A stretch of 64,000 bases of DNA from Fundicoccus culcitae. Its GTDB lineage: Bacteria; Bacillota; Bacilli; Lactobacillales; Aerococcaceae. Position 1 is the stretch's first letter. Every line of letters starts with the position of its first letter. Under the pieces are notes generated by a model, which did no database searches, was not told the origin of the DNA, and saw only the letters and a list, made by a program, of their open reading frames with translations. Shown piece by piece: positions 38,479 through 47,823 of this stretch. The DNA is taken from NCBI RefSeq assembly GCF_024661895.1, contig NZ_CP102453.1, positions 496,001-560,000 on the forward strand. Direction: 5' to 3'. The translations under genes were made by a program, and so were the position numbers.

Positions 38479-38891
38479 AGCTCTTCTTCAACCTCACTGG
38501 CGGCTTCGTGATATTTTTTTGACCATTTCGCTAATAAATCACTGGTTTTGATTGAGCCAATTAACGTGGCATTTGGATAGAGCTTGCGTAAATTTGAATA
38601 AATTTTAAAACCAACACCTTCATTTCTAAAAGAAGGGATAACGGCAATCCTTGGTACTAAAATAGTTTCAATGTCGTCTTCAGATTCATTATCTAAATGA
38701 TTACGTTCTATGGTAACAATCCCAACAAAATTATCAGATTGATCATCTTTATATAAATAAATCTCTTTATCAGGATCATTACGATATTCTTCAAGTAATT
38801 TCCGCTGTTCTTCAGTGGTTGAATGATCGAGTGTATAGGATAACAATCCCATAACGATTTTTTCATTTTTATTTTTTGAAGGTATGAGCAT
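38475..38891 (-). CDS. ribT: RibT-like GNAT-family N-acetyltransferase
   Basis: This 138-aa protein resembles Bacillus RibT in the start MLIPSKNKNEKIVMGLLSYT and in the acetyl-CoA-binding segment VPRIAVIPSFRNEGVGFKIY (Q/RxxGxG/A type). The substrate is unknown. In Bacillus the gene closes the riboflavin operon next to scpA, while here the riboflavin biosynthesis genes are absent and only the scpA link remains. A good promoter and AAAAGGAGGG precede it. Confidence 0.82.
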   Translation of the reverse strand: MLIPSKNKNEKIVMGLLSYTLDHSTTEEQRKLLEEYRNDPDKEIYLYKDDQSDNFVGIVTIERNHLDNESEDDIETILVPRIAVIPSFRNEGVGFKIYSNLRKLYPNATLIGSIKTSDLLAKWSKKYHEAASEVEEEL

Positions 38892-38926
38892 CTATTTCCC
38901 TCCTTTTAGCCATTTTCACTTGATGA

Positions 38927-38955
38927 ATCATAACATTATCTAAAAAATAATTCAA
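38927..38955 (-). promoter_or_regulatory. SigA-type promoter of the ribT-scpA-scpB-rluB operon
   Basis: On the minus strand TTGAAT and TATGAT are 17 bp apart, about 35 bp before ribT. No terminator is visible between punA and this promoter. Confidence 0.75.
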
Positions 38956-38978
38956 ATTAATCATATACCTTTGCAAAA

Positions 38979-39779
38979 TCAGATATTTATTAATAGTTTT
39001 TCAATTACTTGTTTGAATTTGGGTTTCACAATTGTTGACACTTCTACGACTTCATCGTGATTTAGGCTTGATTGCATACCGGCAGCCAGGTTTGTGATGC
39101 ATGAAATACCAATGACCTCTAGCCCGCAATGCTTAGCTACGATGGCTTCTGGTACGGTTGACATACCGACGGCATCACCGCCAATCGTGCGTGTAAATTT
39201 GATTTCAGCAGGTGTTTCATATGTTGGTCCAGCAAACCAGGTATAAACACCTTCTTTTAATTCAATGCCTAATTCGGCCCCAATTTGTTTTAATAAAGCT
39301 TGCCCTCTGCGGCTATATGTTTCGGTCATATCAACAAAACGCGGTCCATGATTATCGATATTTTGACCAATCAGTGGGTTTTCACCCGTTAAATTAATAT
39401 GATCCGTAATAATCATTAAATCGCCTGGTGTAAATGATTCGTTTACGCCACCCGCCGCATTGGTAATAACAACCGTTTTAACGCCTAATTCTTTAAAAAT
39501 ACGGACGGGATAAGTAACTGTTTTTAAATCATAGCCTTCATAATAATGGAAACGACCTTTCAAAGCGATAACCTTTTTAGATGCTAAATCACCATAAACC
39601 AGTTCACCCGCATGTCCGGCTACCGTTGCAACAGGAAAATCGGGGATATCTATATAGGGAATTGTAATAGGTGATTCAATTTGATCGGCTAAATCACCTA
39701 AACCAGAACCTAAAATAAGAGCGACTTCCGGTTGCGTCATCCCTTTATATTTTAAAAAATTGATTGTTTTTTCATACAT
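38979..39779 (-). CDS. punA: Purine nucleoside phosphorylase (trimeric type)
   Basis: This enzyme cleaves purine nucleosides with phosphate to base and (deoxy)ribose-1-phosphate. The 266 aa fit the trimeric PNP family: ILGSGLGDLADQI (phosphate loop), TVAGHAGELVYG, GRFHYYEGYDLKTVTYPVR, VITNAAGGVN and the substrate region MSTVPEAIVAKHCGLEVIGIS. deoB lies 15 bp upstream and makes ribose-5-phosphate from the product, so the pair is a nucleoside salvage module. Confidence 0.95.
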   Translation of the reverse strand: MYEKTINFLKYKGMTQPEVALILGSGLGDLADQIESPITIPYIDIPDFPVATVAGHAGELVYGDLASKKVIALKGRFHYYEGYDLKTVTYPVRIFKELGVKTVVITNAAGGVNESFTPGDLMIITDHINLTGENPLIGQNIDNHGPRFVDMTETYSRRGQALLKQIGAELGIELKEGVYTWFAGPTYETPAEIKFTRTIGGDAVGMSTVPEAIVAKHCGLEVIGISCITNLAAGMQSSLNHDEVVEVSTIVKPKFKQVIEKLLINI

Positions 39780-39794
39780 ACCTTCACCAACTTC

Positions 39795-40964
39795 CTATTT
39801 TAATTGATCTAAAAATGAATGACCATTTTCAGTTTGTCTTACCTTAAAGTTTTCTGAAATAGTTGCTGCTATATCGCTGAAGTAACGTGCATTTAATTCT
39901 TTTGGTTCAGTTAATTTTGGTCCGTAAACTAAAATGGGAACATATTCACGTGTATGATCCGTTCCAGCATAAGTTGGATCATTCCCATGGTCTGCCGTAA
40001 GTATCAACAAATCATCGTCTTGCATATGCGAAATAATTTCGGGTAAACGTTGATCGAATTCCTCTAAGGCTTGCGCATAACCTTGTGGATTACGACGATG
40101 TCCATACAAAGCATCAAAGTCTACTAAGTTGGTAAAACTTATCCCTTTAAAGGGTTGATCCATTACTTTTATCAACTGGTCGACACCATCCATATTGGAT
40201 TTAGTCCTAACCGCTTGGGTAATCCCTTGACTATTAAAGATATCATCAATTTTCCCTACAGCTATCACATCATAATTCGCTTCTTTTAAGAAGTCTAGCG
40301 TCGTTTCTGAAAAAGGACTTAATGCATAGTCGTGGCGGTTACTAGTCCGTGTAAAATTACCGGCTTCGCCTACATATGGTCGCGCAATAATTCTACCAAT
40401 CATATAAGGGTCTTCAAGTGTTATTTCACGGCAAAATTCACAAATAGCATACAATTCCTCTAAAGGAATAATTTCTTCATGGGCGGCGATTTGAAGCACG
40501 GAATCGGCTGAAGTATAAACAATTAAATCACCCGTTTCCATTTGATGTTGACCTAATTCCACTAAGATTTCAGTCCCAGATGCGGGCTTATTCCCTACAA
40601 CTTTACGACCTGTATGTGTTTCTATTCTTTCAATCAGTTCAGCTGGAAATCCGTTAGGAAAAACACGGAAGGGTGTTTGAATGTTTAGACCCATAATTTC
40701 CCAATGACCTGTCATTGTGTCTTTACCAGCGGAAACTTCTTCCAATTTGGTCCAATAACCCGTGGTGGCTTCCACAGGATCTAAACCTTCAATCATTTCA
40801 ATGTTTGCTAAGCCCATTTTTACCATGTTAGGCAAGGATAAGCCAGCTGTTTTTGCAATATTACCTAAAGTATGTGCCCCTAAGTCATTAAAGGCTGCCG
40901 CATCGGGTGCTTCCCCAATTCCCACTGAGTCTAATACAACTAAATGAATACGATTAAATTCCAT
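39795..40964 (-). CDS. deoB: Phosphopentomutase
   Basis: This alkaline-phosphatase-superfamily enzyme interconverts pentose-1- and 5-phosphates in nucleoside catabolism. ATG 40964 ([22 protein letters not shown]) is chosen over 40979 because GAGGAGA lies seven bases upstream; the product is 389 aa. Metal-binding blocks are LDSVGIG at the N-terminus, [10 protein letters not shown] (the phosphorylated Thr region, near residue 85) and late [19 protein letters not shown]. It lies between xerD and punA with very short gaps. Confidence 0.96.
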   Translation of the reverse strand: MEFNRIHLVVLDSVGIGEAPDAAAFNDLGAHTLGNIAKTAGLSLPNMVKMGLANIEMIEGLDPVEATTGYWTKLEEVSAGKDTMTGHWEIMGLNIQTPFRVFPNGFPAELIERIETHTGRKVVGNKPASGTEILVELGQHQMETGDLIVYTSADSVLQIAAHEEIIPLEELYAICEFCREITLEDPYMIGRIIARPYVGEAGNFTRTSNRHDYALSPFSETTLDFLKEANYDVIAVGKIDDIFNSQGITQAVRTKSNMDGVDQLIKVMDQPFKGISFTNLVDFDALYGHRRNPQGYAQALEEFDQRLPEIISHMQDDDLLILTADHGNDPTYAGTDHTREYVPILVYGPKLTEPKELNARYFSDIAATISENFKVRQTENGHSFLDQLK

Positions 40965-40984
40965 TCGATTTCTCCTCACTTTTT

Positions 40985-41896
40985 TTATGCTCTAGGAAAA
41001 GCTTTACGATAAACTTCTTGTAGTCGCTGTTTCGAAATATGTGTATAAATCTGGGTTGTTGAAATATTCGAATGCCCTAAAAGTTCTTGAACCATCCGCA
41101 AATCGGCACCATTTTCCAATAAATGGGTCGCAAATGAATGACGCAACATATGCGGTGAAACAGATTGTGTAATTCCAGCTTGTTGGACATATTTATTTAA
41201 ATTTTTCCAAATCCCTTGACGGGTAAACATCGCACCTCGTTCAGTTAAAAATAAAGCATTAGTTGTTTTGCTACTTTTTTTACTAAAACTGGGTCGCACT
41301 TCTTCTAAGTATTTCTCAATCCAATAAGCAGCTTCATCCCCAATGGGTACAATACGTTCTTTATTACCTTTACCAAGTGTTTGGATAAAACCTAAGTCTA
41401 AATGCAATTCATCTAAAGACAAATGCGTTAACTCACTCACACGTAAGCCCGAAGCATACATTAATTCGAAAATGGCACGATCACGCAAACCCCATGCCGT
41501 TTTTATATCAGGCGCCTCAATGATTGCTTCCACTTGTTTCATCGATAAAGCTTTAGGTAAATGCTGGGCTTTTTTGGGCGATTGAATCATATACATCGGA
41601 TTCTTTGAAATAACACCTTCTTTAAGCAGAAATAAGAAAAATTGCTTTAAAACCGAAATCATTCGACTCGTTGAACTAGCCGCATAATTATCAGCCTTTA
41701 ATTTAGCTAAATAAAGTTGAATGGTCGATTGGTCGATGTCATTAAGCGATGTTATGGCTTGCTGTTGAAGATACTGTTGAAATTTATTTAAATCACGCAA
41801 ATAACTAGTTACCGTATTTTCAGCTTTGCCTTGATCGATAATTAGATAGTTTTTAAAGTCGATAAAATAACTATCAAGAAAATTATTTGTTGCCAC
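40985..41896 (-). CDS. xerD: Tyrosine recombinase XerD
   Basis: This site-specific recombinase resolves chromosome dimers at dif. The frame is open from ATG 41941, but GTG 41896 has AAGG eight bases upstream and gives 303 aa, the normal XerD length; the start overlaps the cvfB stop by 14 bp. SAM-like N-terminal (about 8-95) and catalytic domains (about 110-300) are present. The active residues are R in [10 protein letters not shown] in [30 protein letters not shown]. The ending KAFPRA is XerD-like rather than XerC-like. It leads directly into deoB. Confidence 0.92.
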   Translation of the reverse strand: MATNNFLDSYFIDFKNYLIIDQGKAENTVTSYLRDLNKFQQYLQQQAITSLNDIDQSTIQLYLAKLKADNYAASSTSRMISVLKQFFLFLLKEGVISKNPMYMIQSPKKAQHLPKALSMKQVEAIIEAPDIKTAWGLRDRAIFELMYASGLRVSELTHLSLDELHLDLGFIQTLGKGNKERIVPIGDEAAYWIEKYLEEVRPSFSKKSSKTTNALFLTERGAMFTRQGIWKNLNKYVQQAGITQSVSPHMLRHSFATHLLENGADLRMVQELLGHSNISTTQIYTHISKQRLQEVYRKAFPRA

Positions 41897-42770
41897 CCTT
41901 GTCACCTTCTGACAATAACCAAATACCTTCGCCTTTTTCATGTTTGATTAAGCCTTTTTTCATTAATTGACCCACTGCGCGTTTAAATTGGCTTTTACTA
42001 ATGCCTAATTTAGATTGAATCACGGTAGAATCTGAACGATCATGGTAAGGCAAAAAATGATTAGGTTGTCGCTTTAATAACACCAGCAACATTTGGGCAT
42101 CATCATCAATCATTTCATGTGCTCGTGGTTTTAAAGAAAGATTCATACTACCCTCATGATGAACATCAATCACACGTCCACGGACAACTTGCCCCATTCT
42201 TAAGGGTTCCACTTGTTCATTTTGATGAATAAACACGCGATAACCTTCGATGGAAATACCGGTAGAACCTTCCATTTTGACTCTTAAAATGGTTGCATCA
42301 ATCGTTTGATTTTTTGTATTCGGTTTGGCAGCCTTATATAAAGTCGCTAATTGTTCATCTGTTGCTAGTTTCCCCCATAGTCGGTTCTTAGCATCCACTT
42401 CCCAAGTTAAATACAGTCGATCACCTTTACGTGGCCAAATATCTTTGTTTTCGGGCAGATCATCCAATGATACAACCACATCTTTTTCCATTAGTCCCAC
42501 GTCAACAAAAACACCTAAATCTTTACGCACTTGTGTGACGGTTCCCCAGCCAAAATAGCCAGGTCGAATATCAGGTAATTGACTTTGTAAAACCTTATGG
42601 CGATTCATATCTTCATAAATTAAACCTTCAATGGTTTCCCCCAATTGATAGGTTTCGCCGTCTAAATGCTTTTTATCAACCGCAAAGGTTTCACCTTGAA
42701 CCTGAGCAAAGTAACTTTTGTCATTTTCGTCGGTAATAATCGCTTCAACAATTTGTCCCCATTTATTCAT
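41883..42770 (-). CDS. cvfB: S1-domain RNA-binding protein CvfB
   Basis: This 295-aa protein has three S1-like domains (about 1-65, 68-140, 150-215) and a C-terminal winged helix (GISKSQFKRAVGQLMKKGLI), the CvfB/YitL layout. CvfB binds RNA and affects virulence gene expression in Staphylococcus; here a general RNA-linked role is the safe reading. AAAAGGAGG precedes the ATG. It lies 41 bp behind argS and overlaps xerD. Confidence 0.92.
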   Translation of the reverse strand: MNKWGQIVEAIITDENDKSYFAQVQGETFAVDKKHLDGETYQLGETIEGLIYEDMNRHKVLQSQLPDIRPGYFGWGTVTQVRKDLGVFVDVGLMEKDVVVSLDDLPENKDIWPRKGDRLYLTWEVDAKNRLWGKLATDEQLATLYKAAKPNTKNQTIDATILRVKMEGSTGISIEGYRVFIHQNEQVEPLRMGQVVRGRVIDVHHEGSMNLSLKPRAHEMIDDDAQMLLVLLKRQPNHFLPYHDRSDSTVIQSKLGISKSQFKRAVGQLMKKGLIKHEKGEGIWLLSEGDKGGNK

Positions 42771-42811
42771 TTAAGTTCATACCTCCTTTTACGAAAATCA
42801 TTTAATAAATA

Positions 42812-44503
42812 TTACATTTTATTCGGTGCTTTTATACCTAATAAGCCTAAGCCATCTTTTAAAACGATTGTTACAGCTTTAACTAAGGCAATGCGTGATT
42901 GAATCGCTTCATCCTCGTCTAAAATACGTGTATTCCCATAATATTTATTAAATAATTGAGCTAATTGAATAACATACTTGGCAATAACTGAAGGCTCATA
43001 GCGTGTTGCAGCTTGCTGAACAATGGCTGGGTAATCATCTAGTTTTTTAATAACCGCCCAAGCATAATCATCGTCAAGCGTAAAAGCAGCTTGGTCATCG
43101 AGTGCTTGATTGTATTTTTCTAAAATACTATGTGCACGTGCGTGGGTATATTGAACATATGGTCCTGTTTCACCTTCAAATTGTACAACTTCTTCTAAAT
43201 TGAAGTCAAAACTATTTAAGCGGTCGGTTTTCAAGTCATGGAAAATAACGGCACCTACGCCGACTTGATGAGCAACTTCTTCTTTATTTTCTAAATCAGG
43301 ATTTTTCTTAACGATTTGTTCCATAGCCAATTCAATGGCTTCATTTAAGACTTTTTCGAGTAAGACAATTTGCCCTTTACGGGTAGATAGTTTTTTTCCG
43401 TTTAAGGTGATTAAACCAAATGGAATATGATGCATATCATCCGCCCAGTCATTACCGAGTCGTTTTAAGACAGCTTTTAATTGTTTAAAGTGGTTCGATT
43501 GTTCATTGCCAACCACATATAAGCTTTGATCAAAATGATAGGTATTATAGCGATAATAAGCCGTTGCTAAGTCACGTGTCATATATAAAGTCGCACCGTC
43601 TGACTTTTTAATTAATGCTGGTGGAAGGTTTTCGGCTTCTAAATCAACAATGGTGGCACCATTGTCAACGGTAGAGACACCTTTTTCTTCCAATTCATCG
43701 ACCACGGCTTGCATTTTATCATTATAAAACGCCTCACCATTGTATGAATCAAATTGCACATCTAACATTTCGTAAACTCTGGTAAATTCCTTCAAAGATT
43801 CATCTTTAAACCAAGTCCATAAACGAATCATTTCAGGATCGCCATCTTCCAATTTTTTGAATGCTGCGCGTGCTTCATCTTCTAAGGTTGGGTCTTTTTC
43901 AGCTTTTTCGTGGAAATCAACATATAATTTTACTAATTCATTCACAGGATCAGCCATGACAGCCGCTTCATCGCCCCATTTTTGATAGGCAACAATTAAC
44001 TTACCAAATTGCGTTCCCCAATCCCCTAAGTGATTGATGCGGATAACATTGTAATTTAATTTTTCTAAAATTAAGCCCACTGAATTTCCAATAACGGTTG
44101 ATCTTAAATGCCCCATCGACATTGGCTTAGCAATATTGGGTGATGACATATCAATCGGAACATTTTTATCCGTCCCAATGTCAGTTGAACCATAAGCTGA
44201 TCCTTGATCTAAAATCGTTTTTAAGGTTTCATTGGATGCTTCATTACGGTCCAGTAAGAAATTAATATAAGGACCAATAGCGACCACTTGGTCAAATTTT
44301 GATGAATCAATTTGTTCAACTAAATCAGCTGCGATTAAATTAGGTGCTTTACGGAAGGTACGAGCTAATGTATACACGGGAAAGGCTAAATCCCCGTGTT
44401 CGGGATTAGCTGGCACCTCAATCATTCGCTCAATTTCTTCAGCGCTTAAATGTTCGTTTAATAAGGGTAATAATGTATCTACTATCAATTGTCTGCCTTG
44501 CAT
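42812..44503 (-). CDS. argS: Arginyl-tRNA synthetase
   Basis: This class I synthetase charges tRNA-Arg. The 563 aa include the Arg-type N-terminal domain, SPNIAKPMSMGHLRS (121-135, HIGH-type), HLGDWGTQFG, the KMSKS equivalent KLSTRKGQIVLL and the DALR-type anticodon domain. AATGGAGAGA precedes the ATG. It has its own promoter and a 220-nt leader with an intrinsic terminator that stops right at the ribosome site, so expression is probably attenuated. Confidence 0.96.
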   Translation of the reverse strand: MQGRQLIVDTLLPLLNEHLSAEEIERMIEVPANPEHGDLAFPVYTLARTFRKAPNLIAADLVEQIDSSKFDQVVAIGPYINFLLDRNEASNETLKTILDQGSAYGSTDIGTDKNVPIDMSSPNIAKPMSMGHLRSTVIGNSVGLILEKLNYNVIRINHLGDWGTQFGKLIVAYQKWGDEAAVMADPVNELVKLYVDFHEKAEKDPTLEDEARAAFKKLEDGDPEMIRLWTWFKDESLKEFTRVYEMLDVQFDSYNGEAFYNDKMQAVVDELEEKGVSTVDNGATIVDLEAENLPPALIKKSDGATLYMTRDLATAYYRYNTYHFDQSLYVVGNEQSNHFKQLKAVLKRLGNDWADDMHHIPFGLITLNGKKLSTRKGQIVLLEKVLNEAIELAMEQIVKKNPDLENKEEVAHQVGVGAVIFHDLKTDRLNSFDFNLEEVVQFEGETGPYVQYTHARAHSILEKYNQALDDQAAFTLDDDYAWAVIKKLDDYPAIVQQAATRYEPSVIAKYVIQLAQLFNKYYGNTRILDEDEAIQSRIALVKAVTIVLKDGLGLLGIKAPNKM

Positions 44504-44723
44504 TTATGTCTCTCCATTCTTTCAAAAAAAATAACCTCTGGAATCAGCCCAGAGGCGAATTTAACGGTGTAAATCTGGTTTCATCCGCATACTTTTAGAC
44601 ATAACCGCCGCAATTATTTAAGTCATCGACGCGTTATGTGTCAGTGAAAGCAATAGAAGCCAAGAAATTGTACACGCAGTCAGCTTACAAGGATGTCGTC
44701 TAATCACTTTCATTATGATTTCG
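44504..44723 (-). promoter_or_regulatory. Regulatory leader of argS, class unknown
   Basis: From the predicted start near 44723 the leader can form a long-range helix ACATAACGC / GCGGTTATGT (plus 44597-44643 region) and CATCC/GGATG contacts before the terminator. The T-box signature GGGTGG-ACCGCG is absent on the minus strand. A 31-codon frame (44713-44618, beginning MKVIRRHPC) starts about ten bases into the transcript, has tandem Arg codons AGA-CGA at positions 5-6 and no Shine-Dalgarno site. It could be a leader peptide or chance. An 8-bp palindrome (GACTTACA / TGTAAGTC, 44764-44793) lies just upstream of the -35. Confidence 0.55.
44524..44555 (-). terminator. Leader terminator directly upstream of argS
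   Basis: On the minus strand a perfect 7-bp CCTCTGG / CCAGAGG stem with a short loop (GCTGATT) is followed by TTATTTTTTTT. The T run ends 20 nt before the argS ATG, the position expected of an attenuator. Confidence 0.85.
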
Positions 44724-44729
44724 TTTGTT

Positions 44730-44758
44730 ATTATAACATACTCACCTACTCCGTTCAA
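44730..44758 (-). promoter_or_regulatory. SigA-type promoter of argS
   Basis: On the minus strand TTGAAC and a perfect TATAAT are 17 bp apart, 227 bp before the argS start. Confidence 0.85.
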
Positions 44759-44868
44759 TCAATGACTTACACAGATACAAGCGGCTGTAAGTCTTTGTGA
44801 GGAATATATCTTGGCCCAGATGTTCATAAAATTAACTAGAAAGGCATCTATTATTTGTAGATTGAATC

Positions 44869-44916
44869 AAAAAAGCACCAAAGCTACCTATCTTTGTAAA
44901 AAGGATAGCTTTGGTG
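44869..44916 (-). terminator. Terminator of the pfkA-pyk operon
   Basis: On the minus strand CACCAAAGCTA pairs perfectly with TAGCTTTGGTG and is followed by CTTTTTT. It starts 12 bp behind the pyk stop. Confidence 0.92.
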
Positions 44917-44928
44917 ATAGTTATTTGT

Positions 44929-46689
44929 TTAAATACTGATTGTCGCTCCGCGGAAAATAACACCTCGACGAGCATCCACAGTAATTAATTCATTATTTTG
45001 GATGTTTTGCATAGCATCTTTAGTGCTTACAATAACAGGAATACCACGTTCTAAACCAATGATAGCAGCATGTGAGGTAATGCCACCTTCTTCAGTAATA
45101 ATAGCACCTACTTTTTCTAAAGCTGGAGCATAATCTTTGTTGGTTGATTTAGTAACTAAAATTGAACCAATAACAGCATTTTTGTTAGCTGTTTCTGCAT
45201 CGGCTGCAACAACGGCTTTACCGATAAAGTGGGCATTACCTACCCCTTCACCTTTAGCAAGTTGGGTGCCAATAATTTGGATTTTCATAATGTTAGTTGT
45301 ACCAGCTTCACCCACAGGCACACCTGCTGTAATAATGATTAAGTCTCCTTCTTTAGCAAACTCTTCTTTAGTTGCTAAATCAGCAGCTAAATCGAGCATC
45401 TCATCTGTTGAAGTTGGGCGACCAATAACAAAGGCTTCAACACCCCAAGCTAAAGCTAACGAACGTGCAACCTCTTCACTAAAGGTTGCTGCAACAATGG
45501 TCGCATTCGGACGATATTTGGAAATCATCAAAGCGGTATGACCTGATGATGTTGCTGCTACAATTGTTTTAATATTTAAGTTTTTAGCCGTGTGTCCAAC
45601 CGCTTGACCAATGGCTTCCGTCATATCGGATTGATCATAACGTTTTAAGGTCATAGCGTCTTGACCTATTAATGCTTCTTCCGTTCGTGTACAAATGTCA
45701 GCCATTGTTGTAACAGCTTCAATTGGGAAATCCCCAGCGGCAGTTTCACCAGATAACATAACGGCATCTGTACCATCGAAGATAGCGTTAGCAACGTCAC
45801 CTGCTTCAGCACGCGTTGGGCGTGGGTTTCTTTGCATAGAGTCTAACATTTGCGTTGCAGTAATAACAGGTTTGCCTGCTTCATTACATTTTTTAATCAT
45901 AACTTTTTGAATAATAGGTACTTCATGCGTAGGAATTTCTACCCCTAAGTCACCACGGGCTACCATAATACCATCAGAAACGTCTAAAATTTCATCTAAA
46001 TTGTCAACCCCTTCTTGGTTTTCAATTTTAGAAATAATTTTAACTTTAGGTTTACCTTCTTCTTCCAATAGTCGACGGATTTCCATGACATCTGAAGCCC
46101 GACGGATAAAGCTGGCTGCTATATAATCAATTCCATTGCGAACACCAAAACGAATATCAGCTTCGTCTTTTTCCGTAATTCCAGGCAAGTTAATCGATAC
46201 ATTTGGAACGTTAACACCTTTTTTAGATTTAATAATTCCACTATTTTCTACGGTTGTAATAATTTCATTATTTTCATGATCGATTCCAGTAACAAGTAAA
46301 TCAATTAAACCATCATCTAACAAAATATGGCTACCTGGTTCAACATCATTAATTAATTCAGAATAAGAAACAGAGAATTTTTCCGATGTACCTAAAACTT
46401 GTTTCATCGAAATACGGACTTCATTACCACGAACTAATTCAACTAAGTTATTTTCCATATCATGTGTACGGATTTCAGGTCCTTTGGTGTCTAACATAAT
46501 TGCTGTGTAAGGACGCCCAGCTTCTTCTCTTGCAGCTTTTAAATTATTGAAACGATTTAAATGTTCTTCATGATCACCATGAGAGAAATTGAAACGAGCA
46601 ACGTTCATTCCCGCATCAATTAGTTTTACCATCATCTCTTTTGAATCTGTAGCAGGTCCTAAGGTACATACAATTTTTGTTTTCTTCAT
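44929..46689 (-). CDS. pyk: Pyruvate kinase with C-terminal PEP-utiliser-like domain
   Basis: This enzyme catalyses the last glycolytic step, PEP + ADP to pyruvate + ATP. The 586 aa include the TIM-barrel core ([49 protein letters not shown]), a B domain, the C domain, and an extra C-terminal domain of about 110 residues with [20 protein letters not shown]. That last domain copies the phosphohistidine region of PEP-utilising enzymes and is typical of Bacillus-type pyruvate kinases. AAAGGAGA precedes the ATG. It is 32 bp behind pfkA in one operon. Confidence 0.97.
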   Translation of the reverse strand: MKKTKIVCTLGPATDSKEMMVKLIDAGMNVARFNFSHGDHEEHLNRFNNLKAAREEAGRPYTAIMLDTKGPEIRTHDMENNLVELVRGNEVRISMKQVLGTSEKFSVSYSELINDVEPGSHILLDDGLIDLLVTGIDHENNEIITTVENSGIIKSKKGVNVPNVSINLPGITEKDEADIRFGVRNGIDYIAASFIRRASDVMEIRRLLEEEGKPKVKIISKIENQEGVDNLDEILDVSDGIMVARGDLGVEIPTHEVPIIQKVMIKKCNEAGKPVITATQMLDSMQRNPRPTRAEAGDVANAIFDGTDAVMLSGETAAGDFPIEAVTTMADICTRTEEALIGQDAMTLKRYDQSDMTEAIGQAVGHTAKNLNIKTIVAATSSGHTALMISKYRPNATIVAATFSEEVARSLALAWGVEAFVIGRPTSTDEMLDLAADLATKEEFAKEGDLIIITAGVPVGEAGTTNIMKIQIIGTQLAKGEGVGNAHFIGKAVVAADAETANKNAVIGSILVTKSTNKDYAPALEKVGAIITEEGGITSHAAIIGLERGIPVIVSTKDAMQNIQNNELITVDARRGVIFRGATISI

Positions 46690-46721
46690 TAAAATTTGTC
46701 TCCTTTAATTGAGTAAAAGCT

Positions 46722-47690
46722 TTATTTATCAGTTAAATCTAAATTCAATTGATATAAGTCGTGACGAACGATATGAGACTTTTCTTGCAAAGTTTCAGCA
46801 ATATCAAAGGTGGCTAATTGTTCGCCACGGATACCCATATAAATACCATTTTGACCGTTTAACAAAGCATCAACAGCCTTAGCACCCATTAAGGTAGCAA
46901 AAACACGGTCACGTGCTGTTGGACTACCGCCACGTTGAATATGTGCTAACGTTACACCACGAATACTGTGTTCAGGATCCACAAGTTTAAAGTTGCGAAC
47001 AAATTCATTCACACCCATAACACCTTCAGCTAATACAATAATCGAATGATCTTTACCACTTTTACGTCCATTATTCACACGTCTAACAACATCTTCCATA
47101 TCAAAATCAGCTTCAGGAATAATTATTGAATCCGCTCCAGAGGCAACTCCAGCCCACGTAGCGATATCGCCCGCATGTCGACCCATAACCTCAACAACAA
47201 ACGTCCGATTATGCGAAGCGGCTGTATCAGAAATTCGATCAATTTCTTCTAGCGCTACATTTGTAGCCGTATCAAAGCCAATTGTATATTCAGTACCAGG
47301 AATATCATTATCAATCGTCCCTGGAATACCAATAATAGGGAATCCTACTTTCTGAAGTTGCAATGCTCCATTAAACGTTCCATCTCCACCAATCACGATT
47401 AATGCATCGATTTCATTACTTTTCATTTGTTCTACCGCTTTTAATTGGTAGGCTTCCTCTTTAAATTCAGGATATCTTGCAGAGTATAAGAAAGTACCAC
47501 CCCGACGAATTTTGTCTTGGCAATCTTCTATTGTTAGTTTACGGAAGTCTCCTTCAACCAAACCTTTATAACCATAAAAAACTCCAAACACTTCAATCCC
47601 ATGGTGTGCGGCTTGGTCTACTACTCCACGTATAGCTGCATTCATACCTGGTGCATCTCCACCACTGGTTAAAACTGCGATACGCTTCAT
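46722..47690 (-). CDS. pfkA: ATP-dependent 6-phosphofructokinase
   Basis: This enzyme commits glucose to glycolysis (fructose-6-phosphate to the 1,6-bisphosphate). The second of two adjacent ATGs (47690) has the better spacing to GAGG, giving 322 aa. Motifs are LTSGGDAPGMNAAIRG (ATP loop), GIPGTIDNDIPGTEYTIGFDTA (catalytic Asp) and HIQRGGSPTARDR (effector and substrate site). It leads the pfkA-pyk glycolytic operon and has its own promoter with a palindrome at the transcript start. Confidence 0.97.
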   Translation of the reverse strand: MKRIAVLTSGGDAPGMNAAIRGVVDQAAHHGIEVFGVFYGYKGLVEGDFRKLTIEDCQDKIRRGGTFLYSARYPEFKEEAYQLKAVEQMKSNEIDALIVIGGDGTFNGALQLQKVGFPIIGIPGTIDNDIPGTEYTIGFDTATNVALEEIDRISDTAASHNRTFVVEVMGRHAGDIATWAGVASGADSIIIPEADFDMEDVVRRVNNGRKSGKDHSIIVLAEGVMGVNEFVRNFKLVDPEHSIRGVTLAHIQRGGSPTARDRVFATLMGAKAVDALLNGQNGIYMGIRGEQLATFDIAETLQEKSHIVRHDLYQLNLDLTDK

Positions 47691-47725
47691 CATTTCACCT
47701 CAAAACATCTAATTTTAAAATAAGC

Positions 47726-47780
47726 AGTGTAAATCTACACTATCCTTTGCTATTTTACCATTAATTTTTCTATAAGTCAT
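47726..47780 (-). promoter_or_regulatory. pfkA-pyk promoter with operator-like palindrome
   Basis: On the minus strand ATGACT (47780-47775) and TAAAAT (47757-47752) are 17 bp apart. A perfect 6-4-6 palindrome AGTGTA-GATT-TACACT (47741-47726) lies just after the predicted start site, a position suited to a repressor or an RNA hairpin. It is not a CcpA cre site. Confidence 0.6.
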
Positions 47781-47823
47781 ACTTTATTCATTTTAATTAA
47801 CTTTATGAGAATAAACTCATTTT

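Noticed and set aside
44504-44723. T-box riboswitch upstream of argS
   Set aside because: The terminator position fits, but the GGGTGG-ACCGCG antiterminator consensus is absent on the transcribed strand.
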